From Agromyces mediolanus (GTDB taxonomy: Bacteria; Actinomycetota; Actinomycetes; Actinomycetales; Microbacteriaceae), in assembly GCF_023715325.1 (NCBI RefSeq), contig NZ_JAMBNX010000011.1:62001-126000 (forward strand): 64,000 bases of DNA, written 5' to 3'. Shown here in pieces: positions 61,601 to 64,000 of the stretch. Within the stretch, counting starts at the first letter, position 1. Every line of letters starts with the position of its first letter. Below the pieces are notes generated by a model. It ran no database searches. It was not told the origin of the DNA and saw nothing but the letters and a program-made list of their open reading frames with translations. The position numbers and the translations under genes are program-made.

Positions 61601-62070
61601 ACTATGCCGTAGATCGTCGCCGCGTTGATCACGTCCGATGTGGTGGTCTCCGCCGCCACCCAGGCGAGACGGAAGACGGTGATGCGGCGGCCATCGTCGT
61701 GCGCCCACGTGACAGCGGCACCGCTTGGGAATCCTGGCCCGCCCACTGGGCGGAGAAAGGTGGTGGTGTCACTGCGGCGGTTGTTCTCATCGCGACGGCG
61801 GTCAGTCAGCCCGCGCGCGTACGTGTACACAGTGCGTTCACGTTTGCCGCCCTTGTCATCGCGGGCGGCTTGGTTGAACTCCTGCGGGTTCGGCAGGATC
61901 ACCGACGCGATCGCGTCGAGCAAGGTCGACTTGCCCCGACCGGAGGGCCCGAGGATGGCCGTGCCGCCACGACTGGCAAGCATCTCTTTTCGGCCGTGGT
62001 AGGCACCCCAGTTGAGCACCTGCACCCGTTCGATGCGGAACTGGCCGGGGGTGTCATGGGCACTCACCAT
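58636..62070 (-). CDS. jetC: Wadjet system protein JetC (SMC-like ATPase)
   Basis: 1144 residues. Walker A GPSGRGKST (41-49), about 900 residues of coiled coil around a hinge, then signature SGGEGQ and Walker B ASIVLDEGF near the C-terminus. This is the MukB/MksB-like motor subunit. It overlaps jetB by 7 bp and jetD by 1 bp. Length is typical of type I JetC. Confidence 0.94.
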   Translation of the reverse strand: MVSAHDTPGQFRIERVQVLNWGAYHGRKEMLASRGGTAILGPSGRGKSTLLDAIASVILPNPQEFNQAARDDKGGKRERTVYTYARGLTDRRRDENNRRSDTTTFLRPVGGPGFPSGAAVTWAHDDGRRITVFRLAWVAAETTTSDVINAATIYGIVHDDFDLRRLDGITGNRAGSSPLTRHTLAQLIDEGRGDLIDPSQGRIHQRMRTAMAMGRTEESQKLAMQLLRRAQASKGIFNINTLFKEFVLTRPLALDRWSTALDAYREASRLYDEFERARKRLRTLADLPEAAERYDVAERGYIHKQRLLNSAHDGDRDRLKVWHDQRLHDWATRLAEDAKLAHAEIKDAHQDAVKADTAARQSVDDVLAAIVADGGDRSQALAVRLETTMEKLAEIEQRRSELQQKLGRFNLALPVSAGDLGLLRESAEALLARLHADEEGLLAESHAAVYSFGELKKTVRELGAEINDLDHRSNVPKVARDLREAIHRATGVPIERMPYFGELLQIKPEHQRWEKAVLAVLLNAARYLVVDEDDLGAVRSYVNGTDTGMVVRLSRVRPVREVRPTVAGTIPELLEVADSPYRSWVQSELVNRFSCVYVEDDRDLDGPVPPGAHGRVTRAGMRTESQDRFVKDDSPIKYRWIGWDTIRLREDLEAQREAADRELRLAEAAANTAATTHQSVRDRAAELDALIGQLDWDKLDTEPMRARIEVLTAQIAEANTPEMAALKRQLTAAQNHAQTTGVEAATLGQQLNRMNEVWAQLAEVQDATLDSLDGRVPLDEAEQDAVRDLGFVPPQFDIRTGTGLKAAIGASYHRAVTDLKAQVERHVEDRRAGERIIIGIIRAYRNLDDQAYNEVDDDIAALPAMLAIRDQLVKDDLPSRKQRWLEKVQEDMNSQLRALITQIDQDRHEIHRGLNPIKEVLKTVPFREGSTLTIESTERRSAELTELVRKISVHTSNTLGLLATDDEAVIERDFLRLRADLRQLDDLSRTGEAWRQRVFDAREQVEFRAIETRLDGVEIVHDGVSGMSGGEGQELIAFILGAALRYRLGEGGEHPPTYASIVLDEGFVKADSDYTGRALGALAALGFQLIIGAPREKATAFEGHVDNVAYISTDTNNASGVHIYEMTIQEALSLDSQLNDEVHP

Positions 62071-62789
62071 TGGCTCGAACCGCCTTCTTCTTCACCTGGG
62101 AGGACCGGGTCCTCACCCTCAGCCGATACCAACCCCTTCCGGTAGATGGCATCCAGGCGGGCGATCTCCTCGATTCCGACCAACGCCGGCAGGGCGGGCG
62201 AGATCGTGAACAGGTAGTCCGCGTCGCGGTCCTGCTGCAGCAACTTGAGTTCCAGCAGCAGGCCGATCGCCGTGCTGACTCGATTCTCAAATCCCACCGC
62301 GTTGCCGTTGCCTTCGTGCCGGTAGGCGCGGAGGAACTCTTCAAGCTCGGTGCGGGTGACCGTCACCGGGCCGTCTTCCCCGTCGGTGTATGCGCATTCC
62401 CCGCGCAGGAAGATCAGCAGGAACGACGCATCCCGCGAGAGCGGACGCTCCGATTTCAGCAACCGTTTCGGTGCCTCCTCGCCATCAGTCCGGCGTTTGA
62501 ACACCACCCGTTCGCCCTCGTCAATAATCAGGTCGAAGTAGAGGTCTGCGAGTCGGTCCAAGAGCTCCGATCGGTAGGCGATCAGGGTTGCCCACCAGCT
62601 GTCGTTGGACTGGCCGGGGCGGACGACGAACCGTTTGGTGAGGATCTCGGCAAGGACCCGACGGGCAGCGTCGGGAAGCCCGCCCGGCCGCGCCTCACCG
62701 AACGCATGGTCGACGCCCCAATCGCCGTCCGGATCAGTATCGATGGCAATCTCCGACTCCGCGTCGTCATGTGCGTCGATGGTGCTCAT
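62064..62789 (-). CDS. jetB: Wadjet system protein JetB (MksE/MukE-like, DUF4194)
   Basis: 241 residues. The winged-helix kite subunit: RRVLAEILTKRFVVRPGQSNDSWWATL and SFLLIFLRGECAYTDGED and LLLELKLLQQDRDADYLFTISPAL match the family. It bridges JetA and the JetC heads. Start overlaps jetA by 4 bp. Confidence 0.92.
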   Translation of the reverse strand: MSTIDAHDDAESEIAIDTDPDGDWGVDHAFGEARPGGLPDAARRVLAEILTKRFVVRPGQSNDSWWATLIAYRSELLDRLADLYFDLIIDEGERVVFKRRTDGEEAPKRLLKSERPLSRDASFLLIFLRGECAYTDGEDGPVTVTRTELEEFLRAYRHEGNGNAVGFENRVSTAIGLLLELKLLQQDRDADYLFTISPALPALVGIEEIARLDAIYRKGLVSAEGEDPVLPGEEEGGSSQW

Positions 62790-64000
62790 GCACTCTCCTT
62801 GGAATCGAGGCGGATCGGCTCGTGGAAGCTGAGCTGTGGCAAGATGACCCGGAGCGCTCGCTCAGGATCAACACTGAAGGCGACCGCGTCCCGGGAGCTC
62901 GTGTCCACCGTCCCGAAGCTGATCGCCAGGTCCAGCAGGGTGACCAGTGCCCCCAGTCGTTGAAACTCTGGCGGGGTACTTTCGAACGCTTCGGCGCCGG
63001 TGACGACGCCGGACCGCTCGAGGAGCAGATTGATGGTCCGGGCCACCGCGCGCGGAGAGGTCCCGGCGGCCAGCCGCAGTGCGGCCCGGTCCGAAACTGG
63101 CAGCCGTGCCTGATCCTGCTCGGACACGACTGCCATCGTCTGCTGTCGAGTCTCGGCCCACAGCCGAAGGCCCGATGCGTCAACGACGGAGGCGGTGCCG
63201 ACTCTCAGGACGTCATCGTCCAGATACCGGCGACCGGGAACTTGGACCGCCCATTCGGCGCCCGCAGCGAGCGCCTGCTCCGCCAGCGCCAGCAGCCGGC
63301 GATGCCGCCCCGATGCGGCTCGGGTCAGGAAGCGTCGCAGAGACCCCGTCCAGCGCACGTAACTCTTCTGGACGGCCAACTGCTCGTTCAGCAGGGTTGA
63401 GTACAAGGTCTCCAGCTGCTCCCGCTGCGCGCCCGACATATGCTCCCGGGCGAAGTCCTGGTCCAGGATCATCGCGACATCCTCACGGAAGGTGTGCGCG
63501 TCGGCCTGGCTCAGCGCTTGGGAGAACCCGCGATAGGAACGCCCCTCCGCCGTCTGGCTGAGCAAGTCATGCTCATGCAGATAGTCGTCGACCAACTGTG
63601 CTTTCGTCGGCCCGTCAGTGAGGGCTCGTCTGGCCACCGCTTGGTGGCGATCTTCGACCAAGGTGCGCAGCTGCCGGAAGTCTGCCGGCAACGACCGTGT
63701 CATTCCGAGCACCTCGTTCAACTGTTGGCGCATCTCCTCCACCGTCGCAAGCCGCTGCCGGCCGCTTCGAATGTTCTCGCGTCGCACCTCGAGCTCGCGG
63801 ATCTGCTTGTCGAGTCGTTCGACCTGTGCCTCACGGTCAGGATTCGTCATCGTCGCCAGCGAATGCACGGCGGAAGCAATGTTGTTCAATCGCGCCCCCG
63901 TCACCGTGGACTCGCCATCGACGAGCTCCCGGACAAACTGGATCGCACGCAACGAGTACGCAGAGAGCCGGTAGTGCACCCGTCCACCCTCGTACTCCGC
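62786..64000 (-). CDS. jetA: Wadjet system protein JetA (MksF/MukF-like, DUF3375), partial
   Basis: 405 codons from the window edge to the stop. The first visible residues AEYEGGRVHYRLSAYSLRAIQFVRELVDG lie inside the N-terminal domain, so roughly 70-100 residues are missing. Coiled-coil region LDKQIRELEVRRENIRSGRQRLATVEEM is the kleisin-like part. DUF3375/DUF4194/DUF3322-DUF2220 content marks Wadjet type I. The promoter lies outside the window. Confidence 0.9.
   Translation of the reverse strand, partial: AEYEGGRVHYRLSAYSLRAIQFVRELVDGESTVTGARLNNIASAVHSLATMTNPDREAQVERLDKQIRELEVRRENIRSGRQRLATVEEMRQQLNEVLGMTRSLPADFRQLRTLVEDRHQAVARRALTDGPTKAQLVDDYLHEHDLLSQTAEGRSYRGFSQALSQADAHTFREDVAMILDQDFAREHMSGAQREQLETLYSTLLNEQLAVQKSYVRWTGSLRRFLTRAASGRHRRLLALAEQALAAGAEWAVQVPGRRYLDDDVLRVGTASVVDASGLRLWAETRQQTMAVVSEQDQARLPVSDRAALRLAAGTSPRAVARTINLLLERSGVVTGAEAFESTPPEFQRLGALVTLLDLAISFGTVDTSSRDAVAFSVDPERALRVILPQLSFHEPIRLDSKESA

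Overview
The window is a stretch of high-GC (roughly 70%) chromosome with frequent GTG starts, ATGA/TGATG stop-start overlaps, G+C-rich third codon positions and LAGC-type lipoboxes. Gene content (HU, Lrp and IclR regulators, fused CopD-CtaG protein, ZnuA/Zur, branched-chain 2-oxoacid dehydrogenase, single-chain PntA) fits an actinobacterium, most likely a member of Microbacteriaceae. The family assignment is inferred, not proven. Most genes lie on the minus strand. I found no rRNA, tRNA, CRISPR array or insertion-sequence transposase.

Layout. 0-6 kb: end of a Pif1/RecD-like helicase gene, a membrane-anchored protein, a CopD-CtaG copper/oxidase-assembly fusion, the HU gene, and rpmB-rpmG-rpsN encoding zinc-free ribosomal proteins. 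6-9 kb: glutamate decarboxylase with its antiporter (acid resistance). 9-12.6 kb: glycine-betaine ABC transporter (osmoprotection). 12.9-16.9 kb: znuA-znuC-two permeases-zur behind a clear Zur box. 17-23.4 kb: acetyltransferase, lipoprotein, branched-chain oxoacid dehydrogenase E1alpha/E1beta/E2 and an aminotransferase. 23.5-28.8 kb: small membrane protein, a helical/hydrolase gene pair, phosphotransferase, tyrosine phosphatase, purB. 29-36.7 kb: polyamine-type ABC transporter followed on the same strand by an amidohydrolase, an RraA-like protein, a BKACE enzyme and Lrp, with a second Lrp gene facing it. 37-42.8 kb: membrane proteins, a Fic protein with an elaborate operator, pntAB. 43-48.9 kb: IclR regulator, aromatic-ring monooxygenase, MATE exporter and an unknown protein.

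49-64 kb is accessory DNA with somewhat more A+T and unlike neighbours. It starts with an odd ORF between two copies of a hairpin repeat and an unknown 404-residue protein. Next comes a two-gene unit encoding a 1162-residue protein kinase-SF1 helicase fusion plus a winged-helix/PLD-like partner, then a lone MbcA/ParS-type antitoxin-domain protein, and finally a Wadjet (jetABCD) plasmid-defence operon cut by the window edge. The kinase-helicase unit is the best candidate here for an undescribed defence system.

Between genes there is a rich set of small repeats: a GTCGCGAC minisatellite, alternating GCGCCACTT/AAGTGGCGC boxes, two head-to-head arrays of CCCTGAGCTTGTCGAAGGG, and GATTCTTGGCTCA and AGTCGCACGAA hairpins. 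There are also several palindromic operators and a recurring leaderless-start pattern (a -10 box ending about 7 bases before the start codon).
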